From positions 4,526,001 to 4,590,000 of the forward strand of contig NZ_OCSR01000001.1 of the NCBI RefSeq assembly GCF_900230185.1: a stretch of 64,000 nt of DNA. The letters run 5' to 3'. Below the pieces are notes generated by a model. That model was not told where the DNA came from and searched no databases. It saw only the letters and a list, made by a program, of their open reading frames with translations. Origin of the DNA: Burkholderia sp. OK233. Lineage in GTDB: Bacteria > Pseudomonadota > Gammaproteobacteria > Burkholderiales > Burkholderiaceae. The number at the start of each line of letters is the position of its first letter. Positions within the stretch are counted from its first letter, which is position 1. A program made the position numbers and the translations under genes. Below are positions 17,148 to 28,748 of this stretch, one piece after another.

Positions 17148-17549
17148 TTAGGACGCCAGATCCGGAGGCAGCTTCCCGCCGTTCGCCGCCAGCGCTTGCA
17201 TCACCTGTTTGTGCAGCCAGATGTTCATGCTCGCCGAATCGTTCGTGTCGCCGCTGTACTTCAGTTCCTGTGCGAGTTGCTTGCGATGTTCGAGGCTGCT
17301 GTCGACGCCGAGCGCTTTCAGTGTGTCGACGATCAACGTGCGCCAGTTCAACGTTTGCCCGCTCTCACTCACGAACTGGTCCATGACGACCGCGACGTCG
17401 ACGTCGGTCAGCGGCGGCGGTGCCGGTGCAGCGTCCGGTGCGGCAGCTTGTGCCGCTGCCGGATCCGGTGTCGGCTCAACCGCAGGCGCAGGCTGGTCGG
17501 GCTTCGCTTTGCCGAAGAGCTTGTTTACGATGTCACCAAAGATGCTCAT
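17148..17549 (-). CDS. DUF3597 domain protein
   Basis: 133 residues. The start MSIFGDIVNKLFG, a Pro/Ala-rich linker (residues 15-45), and the helical C-terminal domain (DVAVVMDQFVSESGQTLNWRTLIVDTLKALGVDSSLEHRKQLAQEL...MNIWLHKQVMQALAANGGKLP) are the DUF3597 layout. Proteins of this family occur singly in Proteobacteria and have no known biochemical role. The N-terminal helix resembles that of small membrane-associated stress proteins, but this is only suggestive. Confidence 0.82.
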   Translation of the reverse strand: MSIFGDIVNKLFGKAKPDQPAPAVEPTPDPAAAQAAAPDAAPAPPPLTDVDVAVVMDQFVSESGQTLNWRTLIVDTLKALGVDSSLEHRKQLAQELKYSGDTNDSASMNIWLHKQVMQALAANGGKLPPDLAS

Positions 17550-18103
17550 GCTGAATCCTTTGCAGAGGGGTTACCGGCGCAAGCACATTCCGCTCACGGG
17601 TTGAACTCTGGTTGCGAATCGGGCGAATTAAACGGAGCACATGTGCCGCGATGATCGGCAAGCCGCACGTGAACGCTGATACGCGAGCAACCAGACTCAA
17701 CGAGTGTAGGAGAAAAGCGGGGAGGGATGTGTCAAAAAAGGTCGTGCTGCGGGCGCGGAGTTGCAAGCAAATGCAAGCGGACTTGCGAGCACACGTGCGA
17801 GGAGACCTGCAATGAGAGGTACTGGCAGGCGGCATGCATGATGCAGCCGCTGCGAGAGATTGGCGGAAAACGCATAAATTTGAAATCCGACAGCCGGACA
17901 CCCGACGACGACGTCTGACCGACCAAGGCTTCCCCGGCGCCGCCGGGTGCCGCTGCGGACCCCACTTGCCGCTCTCAGCCCAGAGCGGCACGATTTGCCC
18001 GTTACGCCATGCATGCCGCACGACGAACCGGGCGCCCCACCTGCGGCTGCCATGACGGTCACGTTCGTTGAAATCGCAACCGTCACGGCAACCTTGTTGT
18101 TGC
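17550..18103. other. Non-coding interval, 554 bases
   Basis: No frame here has a ribosome site, family resemblance or consistent codon bias. A 7-bp inverted pair TGACGGT/ACCGTCA lies near 18054-18086, close to the glxR 3' end, and could act as a weak terminator without a T-run. Bases 17900-18050 are GC-rich with several short hairpins. Otherwise I see nothing I can name. Confidence 0.5.
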
Positions 18104-19012
18104 TTAAGCTGCCTTGGCTTCGCTACCCGGCGCTTGCGCGACTTCGTAGTTCGCCATGATTTCGAGTGCGCGCACCATGGCCGAGTGATCCCATGCCTTG
18201 CCGCCATTCGCCGCGCATACGCTGAACAGTTGCTGCGCGCTTGCCGTATGCGGCAGGGCGATGCCGAGCTTGCGTGCGCCGTCGAGCGCGAGGTTCAGAT
18301 CCTTCTGGTGCAGTTCGATGCGGAAGCCCGGGTCGAACTTACGCTTGGTCATACGCTCGCCATGCACTTCGAGGATGCGCGACGAAGCGAAGCCGCCCAT
18401 CAGCGCCTTGCGCACACGTTCCGGATCGGCGCCCGAGCGCGAGGCGAACAGCAGCGCTTCGGCCACGGCTTCGATGTTCAGCGCGACGATGATCTGGTTC
18501 GCGACCTTACAGGTTTGACCCGCACCGTTGTCGCCGATCAGCGAGATGTTCTTGCCCATCAGTTCGAACAGCGGCTTGGCCAGCGCGAACGCTTTTTCCG
18601 GACCGCCGACCATGATCGTCAGCGACGCTTCACGCGCGCCGACTTCACCACCAGACACCGGTGCATCCAGGTAGTCGGCGCCGAGGGTGTTGATCTTCTT
18701 CGCGAAGGCTTGCGTGTCGAGCGGCGAGATCGAGCTCATGTCGATCACCAGCTTGCCTTGCGTAAGGCCGGCGGCCACGCCGTCGTCCGCGAACAGCACG
18801 TTGGCGACGTCAGGCGTGTCCGGCACCATGATGATGACGATGTTGGCAGCTTGTGCGACGGCGGTCGAATTGGCGACTACGGTGGTCGTCTTGCTCAGAT
18901 CTTCCGGCACCGGATAAGCGCCATTCACGAACAGCGAATGGCCGCCCTTGATGAGGTTGCGCGCCATGTGCGCGCCCATGATGCCGAGGCCGATGAAACC
19001 GATCTTTGCCAT
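18104..19012 (-). CDS. glxR: 2-hydroxy-3-oxopropionate (tartronate semialdehyde) reductase
   Basis: 302 residues of the beta-hydroxyacid dehydrogenase family. The Rossmann start IGFIGLGIMGAHMARNL, the substrate motif DAPVSGGEVGAREASLTIMVGG and the catalytic-lysine stretch GAGQTCKVANQIIVALNIEAVAEAL are intact; the H-Q-K-D-L-N-L motif (LHQKDLNLAL) is typical of GlxR/GarR. It reduces tartronate semialdehyde made by Gcl to glycerate. It is the last gene of gcl-hyi-glxR, 81 bases after hyi. GGAG lies 10 bases before the ATG. Confidence 0.94.
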   Translation of the reverse strand: MAKIGFIGLGIMGAHMARNLIKGGHSLFVNGAYPVPEDLSKTTTVVANSTAVAQAANIVIIMVPDTPDVANVLFADDGVAAGLTQGKLVIDMSSISPLDTQAFAKKINTLGADYLDAPVSGGEVGAREASLTIMVGGPEKAFALAKPLFELMGKNISLIGDNGAGQTCKVANQIIVALNIEAVAEALLFASRSGADPERVRKALMGGFASSRILEVHGERMTKRKFDPGFRIELHQKDLNLALDGARKLGIALPHTASAQQLFSVCAANGGKAWDHSAMVRALEIMANYEVAQAPGSEAKAA

Positions 19013-19093
19013 GTGTCTAAATCTCCAGTGTTGTTTGGGGTGATGTGCCTAAGTCGATCAATAAGCCGATCAATGAGCCGATCGATGAGTCAA

Positions 19094-19903
19094 TCAGGCA
19101 GCGGCGTGGGCTGCGCCGCGGGTTTGCCCGGCCACGCTCTGCACCCAGCCGAGGCCGGCGGCGGTGGTCGTGCGCGGCTTGTATTCGCAACCGACGTAGC
19201 CTTCGTAGCCGAGCGAATCGAGCAGGTCGAACAGGAACGGGTAATTGATTTCGCCGGTGCCCGGTTCGTTGCGGCCGGGGTTATCGGCGAGCTGGATGTG
19301 CGCGATCTGCGGCAGATTCTTCTTGATCGTTGCCGCGAGTTCGCCTTCCATCCGTTGCATGTGATAGATGTCGTATTGCAGGAACAGATTGTCCGAACCC
19401 ACTGCGCGAATCACATCGAGGCCTTCGCCCGAACGGTTCAGCGCGAAGCCGGGGATATCGTACGAATTGCACGGCTCGACTAGCAGCTTGATGCCGGCTT
19501 TTTTCAATTCGCCCGCGGCGAAGCGCAGGTTGTCGACGATCGTCGAGCGCACCTTGTCCGCGTCGACGCCTGCGGTCGGAATACCGACGAGGCAGTTCAG
19601 TTGCGGCACCTTCAGGGCGCTCGCGTATTCGATCGCGCGGCCGACACCTTCCTGAAACTCGCCCACGCGATCCGGCAGGCACGCGATGCCGCGTTCGCCC
19701 GCTTCCCAGTTGCCTGCGGGCAGGTTGTGCAACACGAGCTTCAAACGGTTCTGCTGCAGACGTTCGTTCAATTCAGCGATCTGATACGGATACGGAAACA
19801 GGAATTCGACGGCGTTGAAGCCCGCGTCCGCTGCTGCCGCAAAGCGGTCGAGGAACGGGACTTCGTTGAACAGCATGGTGAGATTCGCTGCAAATTTCGG
19901 CAT
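19094..19903 (-). CDS. hyi: Hydroxypyruvate isomerase
   Basis: 269 residues, a TIM-barrel of the AP-endonuclease-2/Hyi family. MPKFAANLTMLFNEVPFLDRFAAAADAGFNAVEFLFPYPY is the characteristic Hyi start; metal-binding Glu residues occur in LLVEPCNSYDIPGFAL and GYVGCEYKPR. It interconverts hydroxypyruvate and tartronate semialdehyde. It sits between gcl and glxR on the same strand, so it belongs to the glyoxylate operon. Spacing to gcl is 110 bases. Confidence 0.93.
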   Translation of the reverse strand: MPKFAANLTMLFNEVPFLDRFAAAADAGFNAVEFLFPYPYQIAELNERLQQNRLKLVLHNLPAGNWEAGERGIACLPDRVGEFQEGVGRAIEYASALKVPQLNCLVGIPTAGVDADKVRSTIVDNLRFAAGELKKAGIKLLVEPCNSYDIPGFALNRSGEGLDVIRAVGSDNLFLQYDIYHMQRMEGELAATIKKNLPQIAHIQLADNPGRNEPGTGEINYPFLFDLLDSLGYEGYVGCEYKPRTTTAAGLGWVQSVAGQTRGAAHAAA

Positions 19904-20013
19904 GGTGCTTTTTGTCTCGCTGGTCGGTCAGTGGAATAACTTCATGAGGCGATTCAGCTGCGTTGAATTGCTACGCTGCTGAATCGCACTCATCTACTGC
20001 AAAGTCAGAAAGC

Positions 20014-21789
<1,776 letters not shown>

Positions 21790-21995
21790 GAATGTCTCCT
21801 GAATGTCTGGGGTGGGCGAATAGGTTGGCTGACGAATTCGCTGACGGATATGCAAACCAAAGGTGTTGATCGAACTGTAGGCTTCACCTAAAGGTTTGAT
21901 AAGATCAGTCCGGGTCGCTTATTTCGAAACAAAAAGTATGGAATGGGCCTGGTGGTAGGAGACGGGCACAAGGCGGTTGCAACCCGCTTGCGTGG

Positions 21996-22029
21996 GACCG
22001 GAGTAAGCGCTCAAGCGCTAACTCCGGTC
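21996..22029. promoter_or_regulatory. Near-perfect inverted repeat upstream of LysR gene
   Basis: GACCGGAGTAAGCGCT (21996-22011) and AGCGCTAACTCCGGTC (22014-22029) pair over 16 bases with one mismatch and a 2-base centre. The right arm ends 2 bases before the AGGAGA ribosome site (22032-22037) of the LysR gene. It could be an operator or an mRNA hairpin limiting translation. Confidence 0.6.
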
Positions 22030-22044
22030 GACAGGAGACAAAAA

Positions 22045-22959
22045 ATGGACCGCTTCAAACAAATCGAAACTTTCGTGCGCGTCGCCGATGCGGGCAGTCT
22101 CGCGGCCGCCGCGCTGGAGGAGGGGGTGTCGCCGGTGATTCTCGGGCGCCGCATCGACGCGCTCGAAAAGCGCCTCGGCGTGAAGCTGATGTACCGCTCG
22201 ACGCGGCGCCTCGTGGTCAGCGAAGAAGGCGCGGCATTTCTTGAGCGCTGCCGCGGCCTGCTCACGGAATGGGACCAGGCGGAAAACGAACTGAGCGCCG
22301 GACGGCGCGCGGTGAACGGCCATCTGATCGTGTCGGCGCCGGCCGCGTTCGGGCGCAAGCACGTCGCACCGCTTGCGCCGGCTTTTCTTGCCGACAAGCC
22401 GGAATTGCAGGTGTCGTTCAACCTGACCGACCGGGTCGTGGACCTGGTGCGTGAGGGTTACGACCTGTCGATCCGGATCGGCGGCGCGGTCGATCCGAAT
22501 TTCGTCGCGGTAAAGCTGGCGTCGAACCGGCGCGTGGTGTGCGGCACACCGGAATATTTCCGCAAATACGGCAAGCCGAAAACGCTCGAAGATCTGCCGC
22601 AGCACAATTGCCTCGCGTTCAACCTGCAAGGCGGGCAGAACCGCGGCTGGTACTTCCGCCGCAACGGCAAACTGGCGACTGTGCGGGTAGGCGGCACGCT
22701 CGACTGCAACGACGGCGAGCTGCTGCATCGCTGGGTGTCCGAGGGGCTCGGCCTCGGCTGGCGCTCCACGTGGGAAATCCAGCAGCAACTGGCGCGCGGC
22801 GAGCTGGAAACCGTGCTGGATGAATTCGCGCTGCCCGACTACGACATTCTGGCGGTCTATCCGCAGCAGCGTTACGTGCCGGCCAAGGTGCGCTACTTCA
22901 TCGATTATCTGAAAGAGGTGTATGCCAGCGAGGATTACTGGAATCGCCCGATTTATTGA
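22045..22959 (+). CDS. LysR family regulator, probably of the glyoxylate operon
   Basis: 304 residues. The HTH domain (MDRFKQIETFVRVADAGSLAAAALEEGVSPVILGRRIDALEKRLGVKLMYRSTRRLVVSEEGAAF) and effector domain with SIRIGGAVDPNFVAVKLASNRRVVCGTPEYF are of the CrgA/DmlR-like group. I start at the ATG at 22045 because AGGAGA sits 7 bases upstream and residue 1 matches the family start. It is divergent from gcl, which suggests it controls gcl-hyi-glxR (inference). A 16-bp inverted repeat lies in its leader. Confidence 0.9.
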   Translation: MDRFKQIETFVRVADAGSLAAAALEEGVSPVILGRRIDALEKRLGVKLMYRSTRRLVVSEEGAAFLERCRGLLTEWDQAENELSAGRRAVNGHLIVSAPAAFGRKHVAPLAPAFLADKPELQVSFNLTDRVVDLVREGYDLSIRIGGAVDPNFVAVKLASNRRVVCGTPEYFRKYGKPKTLEDLPQHNCLAFNLQGGQNRGWYFRRNGKLATVRVGGTLDCNDGELLHRWVSEGLGLGWRSTWEIQQQLARGELETVLDEFALPDYDILAVYPQQRYVPAKVRYFIDYLKEVYASEDYWNRPIY

Positions 22960-23076
22960 GCGGGCGTAAGGTAATTTTTCGCGGATTTCACGCGATGGCG
23001 GGAATAAACTCTGTACGCGGCCGGTCATGTTGGATGACGAGTCAACAGCTTAGCCGCAATGCCCCGGAGGGCCGAG

Positions 23077-23788
23077 GTGGGTCAACCCGATTCAAATGCC
23101 GCCCGCGCGCACGACGGCGCCGATGCAGCGAGGAACCGCCGTTTTCAGGAACTGGCGCTCCCGCACCTCGACGCCGCGTACAACCTTGCGCGCTGGCTGT
23201 GCGGCAACGCCAACGATGCCGACGACGTCGTGCAGGAAGCATTCATGCGCGCGTTTCGTTTCTTCGACACGTTCCGTGGCGACTCCGCGCGGCCGTGGCT
23301 GCTGGCGATCGTGCGCCGTACCTGGTACACGGAATGGCGGCGGCGCGCGTCGTCGCACGAGGTGGTCGAGTTCGACGACACCATGGACGACGCAAGTTTC
23401 GAGGGCTGGAGCGTGGGCGGTGTCGATCCGCAGACGCTCCTGATCCGCGACGAAGACACGAAGCTGGTGCACGAAGCGCTGGCCCAGTTGCCAGTCGAGT
23501 ATCGCGAGGTGTTGATCCTGCGGGAGCTTGAAGAAATGGGTTACCGCGAGATCGCGATGGTGGCCGATGTGCCGATCGGTACGGTCATGTCGCGGCTCGC
23601 GCGGGGCAGACGCAAGCTGGCCGCGCTGCTGATGGCGAAGCAAGGAGGGGGCAGTCCCCCACGCGCTACTGCGCCGGGTGCATGCACAACACCCACGGCG
23701 TCTGTCACGCCACTCCGGGCGGCCTCCAACGGCCGTCCATCCAACAACCCCGGCGCGGGCGCCGCCGGCATAGCTCAGGAGACGCCAG

Positions 23789-23799
<11 letters not shown>
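23077..23799 (+). CDS. ECF-type RNA polymerase sigma factor
   Basis: 240 residues. Region 2 (AAYNLARWLCGNANDADDVVQEAFMRAFRFFDTFRGDSARPWLLAIVRRTWYTEWRR) and region 4 (LAQLPVEYREVLILRELEEMGYREIAMVADVPIGTVMSRLARGRRKL) are complete. The C-terminal 50 residues are an Ala/Pro/Thr-rich tail beyond region 4. I prefer the GTG at 23077, which has GGAGG six bases upstream; an ATG at 23059 lacks a ribosome site. The gene overlaps the anti-sigma gene by 11 bases, indicating coupled expression. Target promoters are unknown. Confidence 0.92.
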
Positions 23800-24760
<961 letters not shown>

Positions 24761-24894
24761 ACGGGCGTCGCGTGCGCGATCCGGCGGGTATGTTTCCGGG
24801 CGCGCAGGCGTGGCGGCCGTTTGTCCCCGTTTGTTCGCCTCGTCCTAAACCCTTGAAAACACACCCGATTCGTGTGTCGCATTAACGGGATATC

Positions 24895-24923
24895 TTGCAA
24901 CCCGGCCCTAATCGGGTTACACT
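24895..24923 (+). promoter_or_regulatory. Sigma70-like promoter of the rpsF operon
   Basis: TTGCAA (24895-24900) and TACACT (24918-24923) are separated by 17 bases. Initiation would be near 24930, leaving a leader of about 60 bases before rpsF. The spacer holds a small hairpin (CCCG...CGGG). Confidence 0.7.
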
Positions 24924-24988
24924 CTTTGGCTTCTCACTTGCCACACCGGTTCAGACGCCCGGGTGGCTTTAATCCACAAGGAGTGAAC

Positions 24989-25363
24989 ATGCGTCATTAC
25001 GAAATCGTATTTATCGTGCACCCGGATCAAAGCGAGCAAGTGCCCGCAATGATCGAGCGTTACAAGTCCACGATCACCTCGCACGGTGGCCAGATCCACC
25101 GTATCGAAGACTGGGGCCGTCGCCAACTGGCCTACATGATCGAGAAACTCGCGAAGGCTCACTACGTCTGCATGAACATCGAATGCGACCAGGCCACGCT
25201 CGACGAGCTGGAACACGCATTCAAGTTCAACGACGCTGTGCTGCGTCACCTGATCGTCAAGATGAAGAAGGCCGAAACCGGCCCGTCGCCGATGATGAAG
25301 GAAGTGCAGCGCGAAGAAGCCAAGAAGTCGGCTGCTACGCAACCGTCCGAAGCGCAGGCTTAA
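24989..25363 (+). CDS. rpsF: 30S ribosomal protein S6
   Basis: 124 residues. MRHYEIVFIVHPDQSEQVPAMIERY and GGQIHRIEDWGRRQLAYMIEKLAKAHYVCMNIE are diagnostic of S6; the C-terminal Ser/Ala tail is variable in the family. AAGGAG precedes the ATG. S6 binds the central domain of 16S rRNA together with S18. First gene of rpsF-priB-rpsR-rplI, with dnaB just beyond. Confidence 0.98.
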   Translation: MRHYEIVFIVHPDQSEQVPAMIERYKSTITSHGGQIHRIEDWGRRQLAYMIEKLAKAHYVCMNIECDQATLDELEHAFKFNDAVLRHLIVKMKKAETGPSPMMKEVQREEAKKSAATQPSEAQA

Positions 25364-25414
25364 GACACACTATTTAAGCTACCAGACGAAAGCGTCGCTC
25401 TCGCCAAAGGCTAC

Positions 25415-25714
25415 ATGAATCGGCTGCAACTCACGGCCAGCGTCGTCGAACGCGAACCGGTGCGGTATACCCCCGCCGGCGTTCCGATTGCAGGCTGCAC
25501 GTTGCACCACCGCACGGAAGTCGTCGAAGCCGGTATTGCCCGGCAAGTCGAACTGACCATGCAGGCGGTAGCCGCAGGCGAGGTGAGCGGTAAGCTGGAA
25601 GGTCGTCAGATGGGCGTGGAAACGCTCTTCACAGGCTTTCTGGCAAAAAAGCACCGCAACGCAAGAACTCTGGTATTTCACATCACAGAATTGCAGGACA
25701 TTGGAAAGGACTGA
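25415..25714 (+). CDS. priB: Primosomal replication protein N (PriB)
   Basis: 99 residues, a single OB-fold. MNRLQLTASVVEREPVRYTPAGVPIAGCTLHHRTEV is the usual PriB start and FTGFLAKKHRNARTLVFHITELQDI the end. It helps PriA-directed restart of stalled forks. It lies between rpsF and rpsR, the standard location in Beta- and Gammaproteobacteria, 2 bases from rpsR. AAAGG precedes the ATG. Confidence 0.96.
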   Translation: MNRLQLTASVVEREPVRYTPAGVPIAGCTLHHRTEVVEAGIARQVELTMQAVAAGEVSGKLEGRQMGVETLFTGFLAKKHRNARTLVFHITELQDIGKD

Positions 25715-25716
25715 AC

Positions 25717-25992
25717 ATGCCCCGCCCGACTGGTAAGAAATTCGACAAGCGTCGTCAGCAACAAAATCCGCTCTTCAAGCGCAAAAAGTTCTGCCGTTTC
25801 ACGGCCGCTAACGTCGATCACATCGACTACAAAGACCTCGAAACGCTGAAGGACTTCATCGGCGAAAACGGCAAGATCACGCCGGCGCGTCTCACGGGTA
25901 CGAAGTCGCACTATCAACGCCAGCTGGATACGGCAATCAAGCGCGCACGTTTCCTCGCGCTGGTGCCGTACACCGACCAGCACAAGGCCTAA
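25717..25992 (+). CDS. rpsR: 30S ribosomal protein S18
   Basis: 91 residues. The core FKRKKFCRFTAANVDHIDYKDLETLKDFIGENGKITPARLTGTKSHYQRQLDTAIKRARFLALVPYTD matches S18 throughout. GGAAAGGA lies before the ATG. Binds 16S rRNA as a heterodimer with S6. Confidence 0.98.
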   Translation: MPRPTGKKFDKRRQQQNPLFKRKKFCRFTAANVDHIDYKDLETLKDFIGENGKITPARLTGTKSHYQRQLDTAIKRARFLALVPYTDQHKA

Positions 25993-26019
25993 CCCGACGA
26001 CGCGATAAGGAGTATCCGA

Positions 26020-26472
26020 ATGCAAATTATTCTTCTGGAAAAAGTCGTCAATCTGGGCAACCTGGGCGATATCGTGAAGGTCAAGGACGGTTACGCACGT
26101 AACTTCCTGATCCCGAACAAACAAGCTCGCCGTGCAACGAAGGAAGCCCTGGCTGAATTCGAAGTTCGCCGCGCGGAACTGGAAAAGATCGCCGCTGAAA
26201 AGCTGGCTATCGCTCAAGCTCAAGGCGAAAAGCTGGCAGGCTCGACGGTTCAGATCAATCAGAAGGCTGGCGTCGACGGCCGTCTGTTCGGTTCGGTGAC
26301 GAACGCGGACATCGCTGACGCACTGGTCAAGCAAGGCTTCGCAGTGGAAAAGGCGCAAGTGCGTCTGCCGGAAGGCCCGCTCAAGCTGGTTGGCGACCAC
26401 GCTGTTCAGATCTCGCTGCACACCGACGTTCTCGTCGATGTCAACGTGGCTGTGATCGGCGAACACGTCTAA
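26020..26472 (+). CDS. rplI: 50S ribosomal protein L9
   Basis: 150 residues. The N-terminal domain MQIILLEKVVNLGNLGDIVKVKDGYARNFLIPNKQA, the long connecting helix (residues 40-75) and the C-terminal domain (LFGSVTNADIADALVKQGF...ISLHTDVLVDVNVAV) are complete. AAGGAG precedes the ATG. A strong terminator follows the stop. Confidence 0.98.
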   Translation: MQIILLEKVVNLGNLGDIVKVKDGYARNFLIPNKQARRATKEALAEFEVRRAELEKIAAEKLAIAQAQGEKLAGSTVQINQKAGVDGRLFGSVTNADIADALVKQGFAVEKAQVRLPEGPLKLVGDHAVQISLHTDVLVDVNVAVIGEHV

Positions 26473-26509
26473 GCATCTAGTAGCATCTGCCAGGTTGTTG
26501 CTGGCAAAA

Positions 26510-26543
26510 GGCAGGGGCCGGGTGACCGGCCCCTGCCTTTTTT
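26510..26543 (+). terminator. Terminator of the rpsF-rplI operon
   Basis: GGCAGGGGCCGG and CCGGCCCCTGCC form a perfect 12-bp stem with a GTGA loop, followed by a run of six T. It ends transcription before dnaB, which has its own start region. Confidence 0.95.
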
Positions 26544-26605
26544 ATTGCACGCTTTCGATGCATCGAAGTATCGGTTTTTGATTTCCATCCGCGCGCATTT
26601 ACCCC

Positions 26606-26611
26606 GATAAT
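26606..26611 (+). promoter_or_regulatory. -10-like hexamer of dnaB
   Basis: GATAAT ends 8 bases before the dnaB ATG, and TTTCCA at 26582-26587 could serve as a poor -35 with an 18-base spacer. The predicted leader would be very short, without a clear ribosome site. Confidence 0.35.
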
Positions 26612-26619
26612 TCCTCTCC

Positions 26620-28005
26620 ATGAACGCACCGTCCAAAGATCCCCAAATCGAGTCGCTGAAAGTCCCGCCGCATTCGATCGAAGCCGAGCAGTCGGTGCTG
26701 GGCGGGCTGCTGCTCGACAACGCGGCATGGGACCGCATCGCCGACTTCTTGTCGCAGAGCGATTTTTACCGATACGACCACCGCATCATTTTTGAACACA
26801 TCGGCAAGCTGATCGCGGCGACGCGTCCGGCCGACGTGATTACTGTGTACGAGGCACTCGGCACCGCAGGCAAGGCGGAAGAGGTCGGCGGCCTCGCCTA
26901 CCTGAACGCGCTGGCGCAGAACACGCCGAGCGCGGCCAATATCCGCCGCTACGCGGAAATCGTGCGCGATCGTGCGGTACTGCGTCGTCTCGTCTCCGTG
27001 GCCGACGAAATTTCCGCCGACGCGTTCAATCCGCAGGGTAAGGAAGTCCGTCAGTTGCTGGACGAGGCCGAATCCAAGGTGTTTTCGATTGCTGAAGACG
27101 GCGCGCGTGGCACGCAGGGCTTCCTGGAAATCGGGCCCCTTTTGACCCAGGTGGTCGAGCGGATCGACACGCTGTATCACACCGCCAATCCGAGCGATGT
27201 GACGGGTACGCCGACGGGCTTCGTCGATCTGGATCGTATGACTTCGGGCATGCACGGCGGTGAGCTGATCATCGTGGCAGGGCGCCCTTCGATGGGTAAG
27301 ACGGCGTTTTCGATGAACGTCGGTGAGTATGTGGCGGTCGAGTATGGCCTGCCGGTCGCCGTGTTCTCCATGGAAATGCCGGGCTCGCAGCTCACCATGC
27401 GTATGCTGGGCTCGGTCGGCCGGCTCGACCAGCACCGCATGCGGACCGGGCGTCTGACTGACGAGGATTGGCCGAAGCTCACGCACGCGGTGCAGAAAAT
27501 GAGCGAGGCGCAGATTTTCATCGACGAAACCGGCGGCCTGAACCCGATGGAACTGCGCTCGCGCGCGCGTCGGCTGTCGCGCCAGTGCGGCAAGCTCGGC
27601 CTGATCATCATCGACTATTTGCAGCTGATGAGCGGTTCGTCGTCAGGTGAAAACCGTGCGACCGAAATCTCGGAAATCTCGCGTTCGCTGAAGAGCCTCG
27701 CCAAAGAACTCGACGTACCCGTGATCGCGTTGTCCCAGCTCAACCGGGGTCTCGAACAGCGCCCGAACAAGCGGCCGATCATGTCCGACTTGCGCGAATC
27801 CGGCGCTATCGAGCAGGATGCGGACGTCATTCTGTTCATTTACCGCGATGAGGTGTACAACCCGGACAGCCCGGACAAGGGCACGGCGGAGATTATCATC
27901 GGTAAACAGCGGAATGGTCCGATCGGCCCTGTTCGGCTCACGTTCCACGGCCAATTCACGAAGTTCGATAATTTTGCTGGCGCACAGAACTTCTACAGCG
28001 AGTAA
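26620..28005 (+). CDS. dnaB: Replicative DNA helicase DnaB
   Basis: 461 residues, the normal length, with no intein. The N-terminal domain starts at PPHSIEAEQSVLGGLLLDNAAWD; the RecA-type motor has Walker A GRPSMGKTAFSMN near residue 224, Walker B LIIIDYLQLMSGS and the arginine-finger region (SDLRESGAIEQDADVILFIYRDE). The hexamer unwinds the template ahead of the replisome. It follows the ribosomal protein operon but behind a terminator. Confidence 0.98.
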   Translation: MNAPSKDPQIESLKVPPHSIEAEQSVLGGLLLDNAAWDRIADFLSQSDFYRYDHRIIFEHIGKLIAATRPADVITVYEALGTAGKAEEVGGLAYLNALAQNTPSAANIRRYAEIVRDRAVLRRLVSVADEISADAFNPQGKEVRQLLDEAESKVFSIAEDGARGTQGFLEIGPLLTQVVERIDTLYHTANPSDVTGTPTGFVDLDRMTSGMHGGELIIVAGRPSMGKTAFSMNVGEYVAVEYGLPVAVFSMEMPGSQLTMRMLGSVGRLDQHRMRTGRLTDEDWPKLTHAVQKMSEAQIFIDETGGLNPMELRSRARRLSRQCGKLGLIIIDYLQLMSGSSSGENRATEISEISRSLKSLAKELDVPVIALSQLNRGLEQRPNKRPIMSDLRESGAIEQDADVILFIYRDEVYNPDSPDKGTAEIIIGKQRNGPIGPVRLTFHGQFTKFDNFAGAQNFYSE

Positions 28006-28121
28006 AGAGATAAGTGAAGCGCCTGTTGTAACGGTGCTTTCACAAGTGCGGCATGGGTCTCGCAACGGTACAATGTGGCGGTTTTATGTCAGCCATAATG
28101 TGACCAATTTTCGGGATCCCA

Positions 28122-28748
28122 ATGTTCGGTCGATTCATGCCCACCGAGGGCAAGTTCTTTGAAATTTTCAATGCGCACGCAACGTGCATCGTCTCGGCAA
28201 GCCGTGAACTCGAGCTGCTGATCGACAACCTTCAGGACGCCGAGACCCACAAGCAAAACGTGCAGAAGGCCGAGAAGGCCGCTGACAAGCTCACGCACGA
28301 AACCATCGACCTGCTGCACAAGACCTTCATCACGCCGCTCGACCGCGACGAGATCCACAAGCTGATCACCACGATGGACGACATCCTCGATTTGATGGAG
28401 GACGTCGCCACCGCTATCTCGCTGTACGACGTGCAGGCGGTGACCTCCGAAGCGAGCCAGTTGGCGCATATCTGCACTGCCACCTCCGAGCGTGTGCAGT
28501 TCGCCGTTAGCCTGCTGTCGGACATGAAGCAGGCGAGCCAGATCCTGAAAGCGTGCGAGGACATCGACCGTCTGGAATCCGAAGCCGACCGCGTGTTGCG
28601 CTCGGCCATGTCGAAGCTTTTCCGCGAAGAAGACAACGTCAAGACGCTGATCAAGCTGAAGGCTATTTACGAACTGCTCGAAACGATCACAGACAAGTGT
28701 GAGGACGTGGCGAACATCATCGAAGGCATCGTGCTGGAAAACGCATAA
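28122..28748 (+). CDS. DUF47 family PhoU-like protein, partner of Pit
   Basis: 208 residues, all-helical. MFGRFMPTEGKFFEIFNAHATCIVSASRELELLI and the metal-motif stretch HKLITTMDDILDLMEDVATAISLYD followed by ESEADRVLRSAMSKLFREE are hallmarks of the DUF47/PitA accessory family, which shares the PhoU fold. The stop codon overlaps the pit start by one base, so it is translated together with the transporter and probably modulates phosphate (or metal-phosphate) uptake. Confidence 0.9.
   Translation: MFGRFMPTEGKFFEIFNAHATCIVSASRELELLIDNLQDAETHKQNVQKAEKAADKLTHETIDLLHKTFITPLDRDEIHKLITTMDDILDLMEDVATAISLYDVQAVTSEASQLAHICTATSERVQFAVSLLSDMKQASQILKACEDIDRLESEADRVLRSAMSKLFREEDNVKTLIKLKAIYELLETITDKCEDVANIIEGIVLENA

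Noticed and set aside
17533..18207. 224-codon open frame over the 17.55-18.10 kb gap
   Set aside because: It overlaps the start of the DUF3597 gene and the end of glxR and has irregular composition; not credible as a gene.
23059..23076. ATG at 23059 as start of the sigma factor
   Set aside because: No ribosome site; the GTG at 23077 has GGAGG six bases upstream. A proteomic N-terminus would decide.
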